The notes: a model not told the origin generated them from the sequence alone. Positions 1 through 11,286 are shown, counted from the first letter of the stretch. The stretch: 64,000 nucleotides of DNA from Ectobacillus panaciterrae DSM 19096 (GCF_000430785.1 NZ_AUMR01000013.1:1-64000), one strand, 5' to 3'. Program-made: numbers and translations.

Positions 1-91
1 AGAGAAGTACCCAAGTGGCTCAAGGGGCTCCCCTGCTAAGGGAGTAGATCGCTAACGCGGTGCGAGGGTTCGAATCCCTTCTTCTCTGCCA
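1..91 (+). tRNA. tRNA-Ser (GCU anticodon)
   Basis: Complete class II tRNA beginning at base 1: the 7-bp acceptor stem AGAGAAG pairs with CTTCTCT, the anticodon loop reads CTGCTAA (GCU), there is a long variable arm as expected for serine, the T-loop reads GGTTCGAATCC, and the discriminator G is followed by an encoded CCA. It is probably the visible end of a tRNA cluster that continues upstream of the window. Confidence 0.95.
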
Positions 92-92
92 C

Positions 93-164
93 GGCCCGTT
101 GGTCAAGCGGTTAAGACACCGCCCTTTCACGGCGGTAACACGGGTTCGAATCCCGTACGGGTCA
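93..164 (+). tRNA. tRNA-Glu (UUC anticodon)
   Basis: A 72-nt cloverleaf one base after the Ser tRNA. Acceptor GGCCCGT pairs with ACGGGTC (one G-U), the anticodon loop reads CTTTCAC (UUC), the T-loop is GGTTCGAATCC and the discriminator is A. CCA is not encoded. A terminator follows at once. Confidence 0.95.
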
Positions 165-170
165 TTTCAA

Positions 171-199
171 AAGCCAGCGATTCAATCGCTGGCTTTTTT
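171..199 (+). terminator. Terminator of the tRNA cluster
   Basis: AGCCAGCGA and TCGCTGGCT form a 9-bp stem with a 5-nt loop followed by a T-run, seven bases after the Glu tRNA. Confidence 0.9.
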
Positions 200-375
200 A
201 TCATTTCAGCCCAGAAGACCTCTTCTTCAACTGCGTGAAGGACAGAGACGGGTCATCTATTGAAGATACTTCGGATTGGCGGTATAGCGTACTGCTCCTG
301 TTGAACGGAGGAGGTTCTGGACTCTCTTGTCAGAGTTCAATTGTAAGAAAATCCTTATAGATTTTATAAGAAATT

Positions 376-560
376 ATATATGAGTGAATGATAAATTCGA
401 CATGTCCATGTGCTATGTGCAACCAAAAGGGAGTATGGTATGCTTCTTCTCTCTGGTTTACCCTTGTATGAACCACTACAAAGGTTTGACCGCTTCTGCA
501 CGTCGCCGGACGATCTCTCCCCACTATCAAAAGATGTTTTTTTTATTCACTTGTATATAG
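376..560 (+). repeat. Dispersed ~180-bp repeat, family R2, copy A
   Basis: Near-identical copies lie at 13116-13294 (inverted) and 36707-36884, with a 5' fragment at 11243-11282. The ends are imperfect inverted repeats (TATATGAGTGAAT against TATATACAAGTGAAT), and the interior contains GGTTTGACCGCTTCTGCACG. It carries no convincing gene: open frames inside lack ribosome sites. This and the ldh promoter fill the gap between the tRNAs and ldh. Size, inverted ends and several intergenic copies suggest a non-autonomous mobile repeat. Confidence 0.8.
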
Positions 561-618
561 TTCTGTTAGCAGCGTAATAACAATTGTAATGAATTACATG
601 TTTTTTTCTTCTTATATG

Positions 619-664
619 TGTGAAAAAGTTCACATATCAATCACAATTTGTGACATTTTTCACA
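619..664 (+). promoter_or_regulatory. Tandem TGTGA-N6-TCACA operators before ldh (Rex and/or Fnr)
   Basis: Two palindromes: TGTGAAAAAGTTCACA (619-634) and TGTGACATTTTTCACA (649-664), centres 30 bp apart. The first has the Rex core TGTGAA-N4-TTCACA; both also fit the Fnr/CRP consensus. Relative to the extended -10 at 674-682 they centre near -62.5 and -32.5. The promoter-proximal site overlaps the -35 region, fitting repression by Rex, and the distal site is in a class I activator position. Which protein binds is inference. Confidence 0.75.
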
Positions 665-673
665 TGTATGTTG

Positions 674-682
674 TGCTACAAT
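674..682 (+). promoter_or_regulatory. ldh promoter, extended -10
   Basis: TG-C-TACAAT is an extended -10 element. No good -35 is visible 17 bp upstream, which is expected for an extended -10 promoter under operator control. The predicted start is near 689, giving a leader of about 85 nt. Confidence 0.6.
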
Positions 683-713
683 ACAAGTATCAAGAGGTTG
701 ACAAACATTCTAA

Positions 714-1718
<1,005 letters not shown>

Positions 1719-1735
1719 GCATTCAGAGCAACAGC

Positions 1736-1775
1736 TTCCTGCGGATTTTCCTATTATCCGCAGGGAGTTTTTTAT
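1736..1775 (+). terminator. ldh terminator
   Basis: CCTGCGGAT pairs with ATCCGCAGG across a 9-nt loop, followed by a T-run, 20 bases after the ldh stop. Confidence 0.9.
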
Positions 1776-1943
1776 TTGGTATTTTCTTGCATTTACAAAA
1801 TATTTTCTTTTTTCTTACATATCCTTTACATTGTTATCTTAATATGAATGTAGCTTCTCTTTTGTATGAAAAATGCATCCTAAAATTTTAATAGGTTACA
1901 TAATTTTTCTTATTTTTCGAAAAATTATAACGCTATTCTAAAA

Positions 1944-1957
1944 TAAAGCGCTTACAT
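1944..1957 (+). promoter_or_regulatory. cre-like site upstream of the glycogen operon
   Basis: ATAAAGCGCTTACA matches the catabolite-responsive element consensus TGWNANCGNTNWCA except at the first two bases. It lies about 165 bp before glgB in the 400-bp, AT-rich ldh-glgB gap. CcpA control of glycogen genes is plausible, but the site is only a sequence match. I saw no clear sigma-A promoter in the rest of the gap; TAGAATAAT near 2070 is a weak -10 candidate. Confidence 0.4.
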
Positions 1958-2121
1958 TTAAACGTTCGTCAAAATTCGATATTTTACGTCGAAAACTCTG
2001 GATTCAATACATATTTCTCTATAAAAACCGTATGCTTTTTGTTTTTTTAAAAGGATTTTTAAGTTTTTTGTAGAATAATGATAAAGTGTTTTAAACCATG
2101 TGTATTTGCGAGGTGAAAGCT

Positions 2122-4056
2122 GTGATTGTAACTCATCCTACAGAGTATGAACTGCATCTGTTTCATGAGGGAAGTTTGTATGAAAGCTATAAAACATTAG
2201 GTGCTCACGTTACAGAAGAGAACGGCATACAGGGGACGCGGTTTACTGTTTGGGCTCCTCATGCTGCAAGAGTCAGCATAGTGGGGGATTTTAATAATTG
2301 GAGCGGTCATGAGCATGTAATGAAGAAGCTCAATGATGAGGGAATTTGGTCTGTATTTATTCCGCAAATAGGAGAACAGGAACTGTATAAGTACGAAATT
2401 GAGACTTCATATGGAAAAACGCTTTTAAAAGCCGATCCGTATGCATTTTATTCCGAACTGCGGCCTAATACAGCTTCTGTGGTTTACGATATAGGAAACT
2501 ATAAATGGAATGATCAGAAGTGGTTGCGGAGTAAAAAGCGCAAGCCCATTTATGAAGAGCCTTTGGCAGTATACGAGCTTCATTTCGGTTCATGGAAAAA
2601 GAAAGAGGATGATTCGTTTTATACATACCGTGAGATGGCTGATGAGCTTATTCCTTACGTATTAGAGCATCATTTTACACATATTGAAATTATGCCGCTT
2701 GTTGAGCATCCGTATGACCGTTCTTGGGGCTATCAAGGGACAGGCTATTATTCTCCAACGAGCCGATACGGCAATCCGGAAGATTTAATGTACTTTATTG
2801 ATCAATGCCATCAGCAGGGTCTTGGTGTCCTTTTGGACTGGGTGCCGGGACATTATTGTAAGGATGCGCACGGGCTATATATGTTTGATGGAGAGCCTGT
2901 ATATGAATATATGAATGAACATGTACGGGAGAATTCTGTGTGGGGAACAGCCAACTTCGATTTAGGCAAGCCGGAAGTACAGAGCTTTCTTATTTCTAAC
3001 GCTTTATTTTGGATGAAATACTATCATATAGATGGCTTTCGGGTTGATGCTGTCGCGAACATGCTCTATTGGAATACAGGCGGACAGCTTAGCAGGAACG
3101 ACTATGCTGTCGCTTTTCTGCAAAAGCTCAATGAAGCCGTCTTTGAAGCGGATCCGCACATACTCATGATTGCTGAGGACTCAACAGATTGGCCTCTTGT
3201 TACAGCTCCTGTCTATGAAGGAGGCCTTGGTTTTAATTATAAATGGAATATGGGATGGATGAATGACATCTTGAAATATATGGAATGTGCGCCTGAATAC
3301 CGCAAACACATTCACGATAAAGTTACATTTTCACTTTTATATGCTTATTCGGAAAATTTTATTCTTCCTTTGTCGCACGATGAAGTGGTACACGGCAAGA
3401 AATCTCTTTTAAACAAAATGCCGGGAGATTATTGGAGAAAGTTTGCACAGCTACGCTTATTATATGGCTATTTAATGGCACATCCCGGTAAAAAGCTGTT
3501 ATTTATGGGTGGGGAATTTGGACAATTCGATGAATGGAAAGATTTAGAATATTTAGATTGGGATCTGCAAGACTTTGAGATGCACTGCCTTATGCAAGAG
3601 TATTTTAAAGAACTGATGGGGATTTATAAACGCTCTAAACCATTCTGGGAACTGGACCATACACAAGAAGGCTTTCAATGGATCGATGCGGATAACCGGG
3701 AGCAAAGCATCTTCACGTTTATCCGAAAAGGTAAAAAAGATGACGACTTACTCGTTGTTGTGTGCAATTTTACAGAGCATGTGTATCACAACTATAAAGT
3801 CGGGGTGCCTGCTTATTCGAATTACAATGAAATTCTGAACAGCGACGGGACGCAATACGGCGGCTCCGGGCAAATCAATAAGAAAAAGTTGAAAGCGGTT
3901 TTACAGCCTTACCATAATCAAGCAGCATATGTTGAAATGACAATACCGCCTTTTGGCGTTTCCATCTTACGGCCAGTGAAAACAAGGAAGGGGAATAAGA
4001 GCGATGGCAAAGAAAAAGAAGTGCGTAGCAATGTTATTGGCAGGGGGAAAAGGTAG
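2122..4056 (+). CDS. glgB: 1,4-alpha-glucan branching enzyme
   Basis: Introduces alpha-1,6 branches into glycogen in the cytoplasm. It has an N-terminal CBM48 domain (about residues 25-115) and a GH13 barrel with the conserved regions [17 protein letters not shown] (nucleophile Asp), AEDST (acid/base Glu) and [11 protein letters not shown] (Asp), then an all-beta C-terminal domain. I place the start at the GTG at 2122, which has GAGGTG seven bases upstream; an in-frame ATG at 2098 has no ribosome site. First gene of glgB-C-D-A-P. Its basic C-terminal tail (about residues 615-644) overlaps glgC by 53 bp, suggesting translational coupling. Confidence 0.95.
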   Translation: MIVTHPTEYELHLFHEGSLYESYKTLGAHVTEENGIQGTRFTVWAPHAARVSIVGDFNNWSGHEHVMKKLNDEGIWSVFIPQIGEQELYKYEIETSYGKTLLKADPYAFYSELRPNTASVVYDIGNYKWNDQKWLRSKKRKPIYEEPLAVYELHFGSWKKKEDDSFYTYREMADELIPYVLEHHFTHIEIMPLVEHPYDRSWGYQGTGYYSPTSRYGNPEDLMYFIDQCHQQGLGVLLDWVPGHYCKDAHGLYMFDGEPVYEYMNEHVRENSVWGTANFDLGKPEVQSFLISNALFWMKYYHIDGFRVDAVANMLYWNTGGQLSRNDYAVAFLQKLNEAVFEADPHILMIAEDSTDWPLVTAPVYEGGLGFNYKWNMGWMNDILKYMECAPEYRKHIHDKVTFSLLYAYSENFILPLSHDEVVHGKKSLLNKMPGDYWRKFAQLRLLYGYLMAHPGKKLLFMGGEFGQFDEWKDLEYLDWDLQDFEMHCLMQEYFKELMGIYKRSKPFWELDHTQEGFQWIDADNREQSIFTFIRKGKKDDDLLVVVCNFTEHVYHNYKVGVPAYSNYNEILNSDGTQYGGSGQINKKKLKAVLQPYHNQAAYVEMTIPPFGVSILRPVKTRKGNKSDGKEKEVRSNVIGRGKR

Positions 4057-5134
4057 CCGTTTAAGCGCCCTTACGCAAAATTTGGCAAAGCCGGCAGTGT
4101 CATTTGGAGGCAAATATCGCATTATTGATTTTACGTTAAGCAATTGCACAAACTCTGGTATCGAAACAGTAGGTGTGTTAACGCAGTATCAGCCGCTTTT
4201 TCTTCATTCATATATCGGCATTGGCAGCGCGTGGGATCTGGACAGAAGCAATGGAGGCGTAACCGTGCTTCCTCCGTACGCAGAAGCATCAGGCGTAAAA
4301 TGGTATAAAGGAACAGCCAGCGCCATTTATCAAAACCTGAACTACTTAAAGCAATATGACCCGGAATATGTTTTGATTTTGTCCGGGGATCACATTTATA
4401 AGATGAACTATGCTAAAATGCTGGACTATCATATTGAAAAAGATGCAGATGTTTCTATTTCTGTTATTGAGGTTCCGTGGGAAGAGGCAAGCCGTTTTGG
4501 AATTATGAATACGAATGAAGAGATGGAAGTAACAGAGTTTGAAGAAAAACCGCAGTTTCCGCGAAGCAATTTAGCTTCTATGGGAATCTATATTTTTAAA
4601 TGGTCCATATTAAAAGAATTCTTGGAAATGGATGCTCGCAATCCTGAATCCAGCAATGATTTTGGAAAAGATGTAATCCCTCTCTTGCTTGAAGAAAATA
4701 AAAAGCTTGTTGCATATCCATTTAAGGGGTATTGGAAAGATGTGGGTACAGTTAAGAGCTTGTGGGAAGCGAACATGGACTTATTGAACGAAGACTCAAC
4801 TCTTAATTTATATGAACGTGACTGGCGCATTTGTTCTGTTAACCCGAATCATCCGCCGCAGTATATCGCACCTGCGGCAAATGTAGAAGAGTCGTTATTG
4901 AATGAAGGCTGCGTTGTAGAAGGAGATGTGAAGCATTCTGTCTTATTCCAGGGTGTTTCCGTCGGAGAGGGCAGCTGTATTACAGATTCTGTTATTATGC
5001 CGGGCGCCCGTATCGGGAAGAATGTAACGATTGAGCGTGCAATTGTTGCACCAGGTATGGTAATTGAAGATCATACTGTAATTCGTCCATTAAAAAATAT
5101 AGAAGATGTTATTTTAGTTGCAGAGGAAAATTAA
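4004..5134 (+). CDS. glgC: Glucose-1-phosphate adenylyltransferase, catalytic subunit
   Basis: Makes ADP-glucose and pyrophosphate from ATP and glucose-1-phosphate, the committed step of glycogen synthesis. The nucleotide loop reads [13 protein letters not shown] near residue 11, the catalytic Asp lies in LSGDHIYKM near residue 125, and the sugar-phosphate Lys lies in FEEKPQFP near residue 177. A left-handed beta-helix of hexapeptide repeats fills the last ~90 residues. At 376 residues it is a normal length. The ATG is preceded by AAGGAAGGGG. It overlaps glgB and is followed 23 bp later by its paralogue glgD, so a GlgC/GlgD hetero-oligomer is expected, as in related Bacillus. Confidence 0.95.
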   Translation: MAKKKKCVAMLLAGGKGSRLSALTQNLAKPAVSFGGKYRIIDFTLSNCTNSGIETVGVLTQYQPLFLHSYIGIGSAWDLDRSNGGVTVLPPYAEASGVKWYKGTASAIYQNLNYLKQYDPEYVLILSGDHIYKMNYAKMLDYHIEKDADVSISVIEVPWEEASRFGIMNTNEEMEVTEFEEKPQFPRSNLASMGIYIFKWSILKEFLEMDARNPESSNDFGKDVIPLLLEENKKLVAYPFKGYWKDVGTVKSLWEANMDLLNEDSTLNLYERDWRICSVNPNHPPQYIAPAANVEESLLNEGCVVEGDVKHSVLFQGVSVGEGSCITDSVIMPGARIGKNVTIERAIVAPGMVIEDHTVIRPLKNIEDVILVAEEN

Positions 5135-5157
5135 ACACGCAAAGGAGACTGAGTGAG

Positions 5158-6186
5158 ATGAATGAATCGATGTTAGGGATTATTAATGCAACAAGTGAGT
5201 TTGCTTCTTTAAAAGAATTAACACGGCATCGCTCTTTAGCGGCTCTTCCGTTTGGCGGCCGATACCGCTTGATCGATTTTATGCTGTCTAACATGGTGAA
5301 TTCCGATATTCACAGTGTTGCCATCTTCACTGGTCATGAAAATCGTTCTCTTATGGATCATCTCGGATCTGGAAAGCAATGGGACTTAGATCGCAAGAGA
5401 GACGGATTGTTTGTGTTTACGCCAAATTCTCAATGTGAAAACGAAGATTTCGGTTCTTTCCGCCACTTTTCCAAAAATATTGACTATTTTTTAAGAAGCA
5501 AGCAAGAGTATGTGGTCATTACAATGTCTCATATTGTAGCTGCTATTAACTTTAAACAGATTTTAATGCGTCATATTGAAATGGAAGCGGACATTACAGA
5601 GGTTCGCCATGAGGGGCGTTCACTGCAAACGTATATTTTAAAAAAGGACTTATTAATGTCATTATTCAAGCAATACAAAGATGAAGGAGATTACAGCATT
5701 ATTGACGTGGTTAAGGAAAAACGTCATTCTTTGCATATCCACCCTTATGAGTATACTGGATATGTGGCTATAATTAATTCTACAGAGAGTTATTACAAGA
5801 ACAGCCTTGATATTTTAAAACCAGAGGTATGGAAACAGTTATTTCTATTAAGTGAACCCATTTATACAAAGATAAAAGATGAGCCGCCAACACGTTATGC
5901 CAAAGGTGCAAGGGTCAGCAATTCCATGGTGGCGAACGGCAGCATCATTGAAGGGGAAGTAGACAACAGCATCGTCTTCCGTGCTGTAAAAATTGGAAAA
6001 GGTTCTGTTATTCGAAACAGCATCATTATGCAGAAAACGCAAGTTGGCGAAAATTGTATCCTGGATGGCGTGATTTTGGATAAAGATGTTAAGATTGAAG
6101 ATGGAACAGTGCTGACAGGATCGGTACAAGAAATGCCTCGTGTCGTAGAAAAAGGTACAGTGCAAGGAGCGTTGATGAATTCGTGA
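5158..6186 (+). CDS. glgD: GlgD, regulatory-type ADP-glucose pyrophosphorylase paralogue
   Basis: A 342-residue paralogue of GlgC. The nucleotidyltransferase fold is recognisable ([15 protein letters not shown] near residue 38, a beta-helix C-terminus from about 250), but the catalytic GG-x-G-x-RL loop is missing: the equivalent segment reads [13 protein letters not shown]. The GDH catalytic motif is replaced by TMSHIVAA. Loss of both sites implies a non-catalytic partner that modulates GlgC. AAAGGAG precedes the ATG. The stop overlaps the GTG of glgA. Confidence 0.93.
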   Translation: MNESMLGIINATSEFASLKELTRHRSLAALPFGGRYRLIDFMLSNMVNSDIHSVAIFTGHENRSLMDHLGSGKQWDLDRKRDGLFVFTPNSQCENEDFGSFRHFSKNIDYFLRSKQEYVVITMSHIVAAINFKQILMRHIEMEADITEVRHEGRSLQTYILKKDLLMSLFKQYKDEGDYSIIDVVKEKRHSLHIHPYEYTGYVAIINSTESYYKNSLDILKPEVWKQLFLLSEPIYTKIKDEPPTRYAKGARVSNSMVANGSIIEGEVDNSIVFRAVKIGKGSVIRNSIIMQKTQVGENCILDGVILDKDVKIEDGTVLTGSVQEMPRVVEKGTVQGALMNS

Positions 6187-7625
6187 ACATTTTATTTGCA
6201 GTATCCGAGTGCGTCCCATTCATTAAGTCCGGGGGACTTGCAGACGTAGCGGGCGCACTCCCAAAAGAATTGAAAAAGCTCGGACTGGATGTAAGAGTTG
6301 TGCTGCCAAACTACAGTTTAATTCCCGAACGCTTCCGGCAAAACAGCGAGCTGAAAAAAGTGATTCGCGTGCAGCTTGGATGGCGAAATCAATATTGCGG
6401 CATCTTAGAAACTGAGCATGAAGGAATCACATATTACTTGCTTGATAATGAGTACTATTTTAAGAGAGATTCGCTCTACGGTCATTATGATGACGGCGAA
6501 AGATTTTCATTTTTTTCTAAAGCTGTGCTAGAGTGCATTCCGCATCTGGATTTCGTTCCAGATGTTCTCCACTGCCATGATTGGCATACAGCGATGGTCA
6601 ATTTTTTGCTGAAAGAGCAATACCAAGAGAATCCGATGTACGAGCATATAAAAACAGCTTTTACCATTCATAATCTTCAGTTTCAGGGCGTTTATCCACA
6701 CGTGGTGATGCATGATTTGCTCGGTCTTGGAGATGAGTATTTTACAAGCGAGCAATTAGAATTCTACGGAAATATCAATTTCATGAAGGGCGGCATCATT
6801 GCTTCTGATGTGATTACGGCAGTGAGTCCGACGTATAAAGAGGAGATTCAATATCCATTCTTTGGAGAGCATCTCGATGGATTGCTTCGTTACCATCAGC
6901 ATAAGCTTGTAGGTATTGTTAACGGCATTGATGATACTTTCTATAATCCGAACACGGATCCAGATATCGCGGTTCAATACGATGCAGTCTCTTTGCCTCT
7001 CAAACAAAAAAATAAATATGAATTGCAGCGATATTTTGGTCTTCCAGAAAAAGCAGATGTACCAGTCATTGCGATGGTGACTCGATTAACGAAGCAAAAG
7101 GGCATCGATTTAGTCCGTCACGTTTTCCATGAAATTATGCAGGAAGATGTACAGTTCATCGTGATTGGCTCCGGCGACAAGGAATACGAAGATTTCTTCC
7201 ATCATATGGCCTATGAATATCCAGATAAGGTAAAGGTGTACATAGGATTTAACGAAACGTTGGCCCATCATGTTTATGCGGGGGCAGATCTTTTTCTTAT
7301 GCCTTCCTTATTTGAGCCGTGCGGGCTTGGACAGCTTATCGCTTTACGATACGGCGTGCTGCCGATTGTACGGGAAACAGGCGGCTTAAATGATACGGTA
7401 CAATCATACAATGAAGTGACAGGAGCAGGGAATGGCTTCAGCTTTGCAAACTTTAATGCGAATGATATGCTGCACACCATTCGCCGTGCTATTTCCTATT
7501 ATTATCAGAAGGACATTTGGGATGCGTTAGTGAAAAAAGCGATGAGTCAAGATTATAGCTGGAGGCAGTCTGCAGTGAAATATAAAGAGCTGTATGAGGA
7601 GCTGACCGGTGTCATGAAGGAGTGA
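6183..7625 (+). CDS. glgA: Glycogen synthase (ADP-glucose)
   Basis: GT5 family; transfers glucose from ADP-glucose to the non-reducing end of glycogen. The ADP-glucose motif [13 protein letters not shown] lies near residue 15 and the C-terminal catalytic motif [18 protein letters not shown] near residue 378, with VTRLTKQKG between the domains. The 480-residue length is standard. The GTG start overlaps the glgD stop (GTGA); AAGGAG lies 13 bases upstream, a long spacing, so coupling to glgD translation is likely. Confidence 0.95.
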   Translation: MNILFAVSECVPFIKSGGLADVAGALPKELKKLGLDVRVVLPNYSLIPERFRQNSELKKVIRVQLGWRNQYCGILETEHEGITYYLLDNEYYFKRDSLYGHYDDGERFSFFSKAVLECIPHLDFVPDVLHCHDWHTAMVNFLLKEQYQENPMYEHIKTAFTIHNLQFQGVYPHVVMHDLLGLGDEYFTSEQLEFYGNINFMKGGIIASDVITAVSPTYKEEIQYPFFGEHLDGLLRYHQHKLVGIVNGIDDTFYNPNTDPDIAVQYDAVSLPLKQKNKYELQRYFGLPEKADVPVIAMVTRLTKQKGIDLVRHVFHEIMQEDVQFIVIGSGDKEYEDFFHHMAYEYPDKVKVYIGFNETLAHHVYAGADLFLMPSLFEPCGLGQLIALRYGVLPIVRETGGLNDTVQSYNEVTGAGNGFSFANFNANDMLHTIRRAISYYYQKDIWDALVKKAMSQDYSWRQSAVKYKELYEELTGVMKE

Positions 7626-7630
7626 GGAGC

Positions 7631-10039
7631 ATGTTTTCAAATAAAGAAAGCTTTAAATCTGCTTTCTTAGAAAAGTTGGAAACAATGTACGGAAAGAGCT
7701 TCAAAGACTCCGCTTTGCGGGATCAATATAACACACTTGGCCATATGGTGCGTGAATATATCAGCTCCCGCTGGATTGCGACAAACGAGAAAAACCGTAC
7801 TGAAAACAATAAGCAAATGTATTATCTGTCCATTGAATTTTTGCTTGGCCGTCTTCTCGGCAGCAATTTGCTGAATTTAGGTATCCTGGATGTATGCAGA
7901 GAGGGATTAGATGAGCTTGGAATCAATTTGGATGAGCTTGAAGAAAATGAAGCGGATGCAGGTCTCGGGAACGGCGGACTGGGCCGTTTGGCTGCATGCT
8001 TTTTGGATTCATTAGCTTCTCTTGATTTGCCTGGACATGGCTGCGGCATCCGCTATAAGCATGGCTTGTTTGATCAAAAAATTGTGGACGGCTATCAAGT
8101 CGAACTACCTGAACAATGGCTGCGCCACGGCAACGTGTGGGAGCTGCGCCGGCATGATCAAGCAGTGGAAGTCGGCTTCTGGGGGCAAATCGAAGCATCT
8201 ACAGCAAACGGAAGATTGGAGTTCCGTCATACAAAAGCAGAGACCATTATGGCTGTTCCTTATGACATACCTGTTGTCGGATATGAAACGAACACAGTGA
8301 ATACACTTCGTCTTTGGAATGCAGAGCCGGTGCCGTTTCCTCCCAATAACAAAAATGTACTCGTCTATAAAAGAGAAACAGAAGCTGTATCTGAGTTTCT
8401 TTACCCGGATGATACGCATGATGAGGGGAAAATTTTACGCCTGAAGCAGCAATATTTCTTGGTATCTGCCAGCTTGCAAAACATCATCCGGCTGCATAGA
8501 GAACGTAATGGAAGTTTGCGGAATTTGCACGAAAAAGTTGCCATTCATATCAATGATACACATCCGGTTCTTGCAATTCCGGAACTCATGCGCATTTTGC
8601 TTGATGAAGAAAAAATGGACTGGGACGAGGCATGGAATATTACAGTTCATACAATTTCCTACACGAATCATACGACGCTGTCGGAAGCTTTGGAAAAATG
8701 GCCGACTCATATTTTTCAGCCGCTCTTGCCGCGCATTTTTATGATTGTCGAAGAGATTAATGAACGATTTTGCCGGGAATTATGGAACAAGTATACATAT
8801 GACTGGAAACGTATTGAAGATATGGCTATTATCGCGCATGGTCTTGTGAAAATGGCGCACCTTGCGATTGTCGGCAGTCACAGCGTCAATGGTGTGGCGC
8901 ACATTCATACGGAAATTTTAAAGCAACGGGAAATGCATCTGTTTCATGAATTTTATCCGGAAAAGTTCAACAATAAAACAAATGGTATTACACATAGAAG
9001 ATGGCTGTTAAAGGCAAATCCGCAGCTGTCGAAACTTTTATGCGAGACAATCGGTACGGAGTGGATTGAGAATCCGGCAAAGCTGCAGGCTTTGTCTCAT
9101 TACAAACAGGATGCTGCGTTTCAAGAGAAATTTTATGAGGTAAAACAGTTCCGAAAAGAATTGCTTGCTAAGCGCATAGAAGAACAAACTGGTATAAGGA
9201 TAGATACCCATTCCTTGTTTGATGTCCAAGTGAAGCGTCTGCACGCTTATAAACGCCAGCTCTTAAACGTTCTTCATATTATGTACTTGTACAATCGTTT
9301 AAAGGAAGATTCCAGTTTTACCATTCAGCCGCGCACCTTTATTTTTGGAGCGAAAGCATCGCCAGGCTATTATTATGCAAAGAAAATCATCAAACTAATC
9401 AATGAATTGGCAGAGAAAGTGAATCATGATCCGCAAACAAATGCTTTCTTAAAAGTGATTTTCCTTGAAAATTATCGTGTTTCGTTAGCGGAAGAGATTT
9501 TTCCTGCAGCTGACGTTAGCGAACAAATTTCAACGGCCAGCAAGGAAGCTTCAGGTACGGGGAATATGAAGTTCATGATGAACGGAGCGCTTACGGTAGG
9601 AACACTGGACGGGGCCAATGTGGAAATTCGTGAAGAGGTGGGAGCAGAAAACATCTTCATTTTTGGTCTTACTGCTGAAGAAGTATCGAATTATTACCAA
9701 AACGGCGGATATCGGTCTGCAGACTACTATCATCACGATTGGCGCATTAAGAAGGCCGTAGATCAATTGGTAAACGGATTCTTTCCGGATGCAGGAGATG
9801 AATTTGAAGCTATTTATGACTCGCTTCTTATTCAAAACGATGAGTACTTTGTATTGCGGGATTTTGCACCTTACATCGACGTACAGGAAAAAATCGGAAG
9901 AGCTTATCAGAATCGTAATTATTGGCTGGACATGAGTATTTCCAATGTAGCACAATCAGGTTTTTTTACAAGCGATCGTACGATTTCTCAGTATGCAAAG
10001 GGGATTTGGAACATCAACCCAGTTCAAGTAGTTAGATAA
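7631..10039 (+). CDS. glgP: Glycogen phosphorylase
   Basis: GT35, pyridoxal-phosphate dependent; releases glucose-1-phosphate from glycogen. The N-terminal motif ADAGLGNGGLGRLAACF lies near residue 95 and the PLP-lysine motif EASGTGNMKFMMNGALTVG near residue 640. I chose the ATG at 7631 because AAGGAG (7617-7622) sits eight bases upstream; a GTG at 7622 overlaps that ribosome site. Last gene of the operon and followed by a terminator. Having synthesis and breakdown in one unit suggests regulation by metabolite level rather than separate expression. Confidence 0.95.
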   Translation: MFSNKESFKSAFLEKLETMYGKSFKDSALRDQYNTLGHMVREYISSRWIATNEKNRTENNKQMYYLSIEFLLGRLLGSNLLNLGILDVCREGLDELGINLDELEENEADAGLGNGGLGRLAACFLDSLASLDLPGHGCGIRYKHGLFDQKIVDGYQVELPEQWLRHGNVWELRRHDQAVEVGFWGQIEASTANGRLEFRHTKAETIMAVPYDIPVVGYETNTVNTLRLWNAEPVPFPPNNKNVLVYKRETEAVSEFLYPDDTHDEGKILRLKQQYFLVSASLQNIIRLHRERNGSLRNLHEKVAIHINDTHPVLAIPELMRILLDEEKMDWDEAWNITVHTISYTNHTTLSEALEKWPTHIFQPLLPRIFMIVEEINERFCRELWNKYTYDWKRIEDMAIIAHGLVKMAHLAIVGSHSVNGVAHIHTEILKQREMHLFHEFYPEKFNNKTNGITHRRWLLKANPQLSKLLCETIGTEWIENPAKLQALSHYKQDAAFQEKFYEVKQFRKELLAKRIEEQTGIRIDTHSLFDVQVKRLHAYKRQLLNVLHIMYLYNRLKEDSSFTIQPRTFIFGAKASPGYYYAKKIIKLINELAEKVNHDPQTNAFLKVIFLENYRVSLAEEIFPAADVSEQISTASKEASGTGNMKFMMNGALTVGTLDGANVEIREEVGAENIFIFGLTAEEVSNYYQNGGYRSADYYHHDWRIKKAVDQLVNGFFPDAGDEFEAIYDSLLIQNDEYFVLRDFAPYIDVQEKIGRAYQNRNYWLDMSISNVAQSGFFTSDRTISQYAKGIWNINPVQVVR

Positions 10040-10068
10040 AAAACAGGCGCCCTATGGTGCCTGTTTTT
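10040..10068 (+). terminator. Terminator of the glg operon
   Basis: ACAGGC...GCCTGT stem-loop flanked by A- and T-runs directly after the glgP stop. Confidence 0.85.
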
Positions 10069-10083
10069 TCATAAGATAAGAAA

Positions 10084-10198
10084 ATATAAAATCGAGGGAA
10101 TGGCTCTAGCCATCTAAGAACTTCCGCCACCAAAAAGCACTTTTTTAGGGCAGAGAAGCTTAGGTTCTGCACCTGAACGAGCCGGTTCCGCTTTTCTT
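10084..10198. repeat. Degenerate copy of the R1 palindromic repeat
   Basis: Shares the tail GAACGAGCCGGTTCCGCTTT and the phrase AGGTTCTGCACCTGAACGAG with the full R1 copies at 10206 and 13295, but its left half has diverged. It abuts the full copy, giving two R1 units in tandem between the glg terminator and the lipase gene. No gene is present here. Confidence 0.65.
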
Positions 10199-10205
10199 GG
10201 TGTCC

Positions 10206-10323
10206 AGCTCCACCGGCTAGGCGCTGCCACCAGAGAACCTCCACCGCATAAAGGCAAAAAGCGCCTTTAAGGGTGGAGAACCTCTGGTTCTGCGCCTGAA
10301 CGAGCCGGTTCCGCTTTTCTTAT
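10206..10323. repeat. R1 palindromic repeat, full copy 1 (118 bp)
   Basis: Identical over 118 bp to 13295-13412. It folds into a long hairpin: ACCGGCTAGGCGC pairs with GCGCCTGAACGAGCCGGT, CCAGAG-TCCACC with GGTGGA-CTCTGG, and an inner AAAGGC/GCCTTT. Its right edge contains the TTA that is the stop codon of the minus-strand lipase gene. Shorter relatives lie at 30208-30240, 34071-34136 and 57630-57666, always beside gene ends. Confidence 0.85.
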
Positions 10324-11051
10324 GTCCATGCTGCAACTGCTGCTGTGTAGGTGGTTATATTGTGGTTCTTTACGATTGAACCGAGATTAGAAGTGAAGGT
10401 GAAGCTGTTTTTGACGTGGAAGTATTCCCACTCCTGCTGGGAGACTTTTTTAATTTTCACTTTGCGCGGAGGGAGCAGCGGAACTACGTCAAATAAGTTC
10501 ACGAAGCGAAAGCTATTGGCGACTTGTAAATTATAGTAGTTCCGAAATGCGATGTCGCCTACTTTAGGGGCGCCAAACGTGTACAGCATATAGTCGGCAA
10601 ATGATGTGTTTACTCGGGCATCAAGTATGTGGAGTACGGCAAGGGCGCCGCCGAGACTATGGCCAGTCGCAAGCAGCATTTTGTCAGAGGAGAGCTTGGT
10701 GAGTGTATTCATAATCGTATCTCTGCACGTCTCGTAAATGGACAAGAAGCCATGGTGTACATTTCCGCTGTTCGCTGTGTAGGGATACACCCGCTGGTTG
10801 ACAAGAGAATCGGCAACCCAATCCGTATCGGACTGTGTGCCGCGGAATGCAACGATAACAACATCCTCCGATTCTAAAATGAATCCAAACCATTCTGGTT
10901 TTCCAAGTGATTTTGCTTGAAATCCCTGGACATATCGAAAGCCTTCAGGGACGGTAAATACGCCATTTTGATTAGCTTGTTCATAAGTCAACTCGCAACA
11001 GGCAGCTGACAAAACACCGAGCTCTTTGTTGACGGCTGTTGCTGAAAACAA
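10320..11051 (-). CDS. Class 3 lipase family protein
   Basis: Alpha/beta hydrolase of the fungal-type (class 3) lipase family, 243 residues. The nucleophile elbow GHSLGGALAVLH is near residue 130; the likely acid is the Asp in FVNLFDVVPLLPP near 183 and the His is in IVKNHNITTY near 230. An oxyanion segment AFRGTQSDTDWVADS lies near residue 70. There is no signal peptide, so it may be intracellular. The start is TTG, with GGGAGGGG six bases upstream. The stop codon lies inside the R1 repeat. Substrate unknown; family assignment is firm, physiological role is not. Confidence 0.85.
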   Translation of the reverse strand: MFSATAVNKELGVLSAACCELTYEQANQNGVFTVPEGFRYVQGFQAKSLGKPEWFGFILESEDVVIVAFRGTQSDTDWVADSLVNQRVYPYTANSGNVHHGFLSIYETCRDTIMNTLTKLSSDKMLLATGHSLGGALAVLHILDARVNTSFADYMLYTFGAPKVGDIAFRNYYNLQVANSFRFVNLFDVVPLLPPRKVKIKKVSQQEWEYFHVKNSFTFTSNLGSIVKNHNITTYTAAVAAWT

Positions 11052-11154
11052 GACAGGCCCCTCCCTAGTATAGTTTCATCTTAACTCCCGGATTAATAAG
11101 AGGAGTTTGAATACTATTCAATATATGAGAGGAGTGTTTGACCTGTTCCCAATA

Positions 11155-11186
11155 AGAAAAACGAGCACGGAAACGCCCGTGCTCAG
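11155..11186 (-). terminator. Hairpin terminator between AIM24 gene and lipase
   Basis: GAGCACGG pairs with the CCGTGCTC of CCCGTGCTC around a short loop, followed on the minus strand by GTTTTTC. It would stop read-through from upstream minus-strand transcription before the lipase gene. A T-run also exists on the plus strand. Confidence 0.55.
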
Positions 11187-11242
11187 TCCCTTTTTAGATG
11201 AGCATAGTGCCCATGCTGCGTGTAGTAATGGGCAACCCCTTT

Positions 11243-11282
11243 TATATATGAGTGAATGATAATTTCGACATGGCCATGTGCT
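11243..11282 (+). repeat. Fragment of repeat R2 (5' end only)
   Basis: About 40 bp match the left end of R2 (TATATGAGTGAATGATAATT and onward to CATGTG), then the match stops. Probably a truncated copy. Confidence 0.7.
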
Positions 11283-11286
11283 TTTT

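Noticed and set aside
60-263. Open frame crossing both tRNAs and the terminator
   Set aside because: Translates tRNA sequence; not a protein gene.
619-664. ldh boxes as definite Fnr sites
   Set aside because: They also match the Rex core, and their position relative to the -10 differs from the three Fnr promoters, so I left the binding protein open.
9551-9955. 134-codon minus-strand open frame inside glgP
   Set aside because: Overlaps the PLP-site coding sequence of glgP; no start signals.
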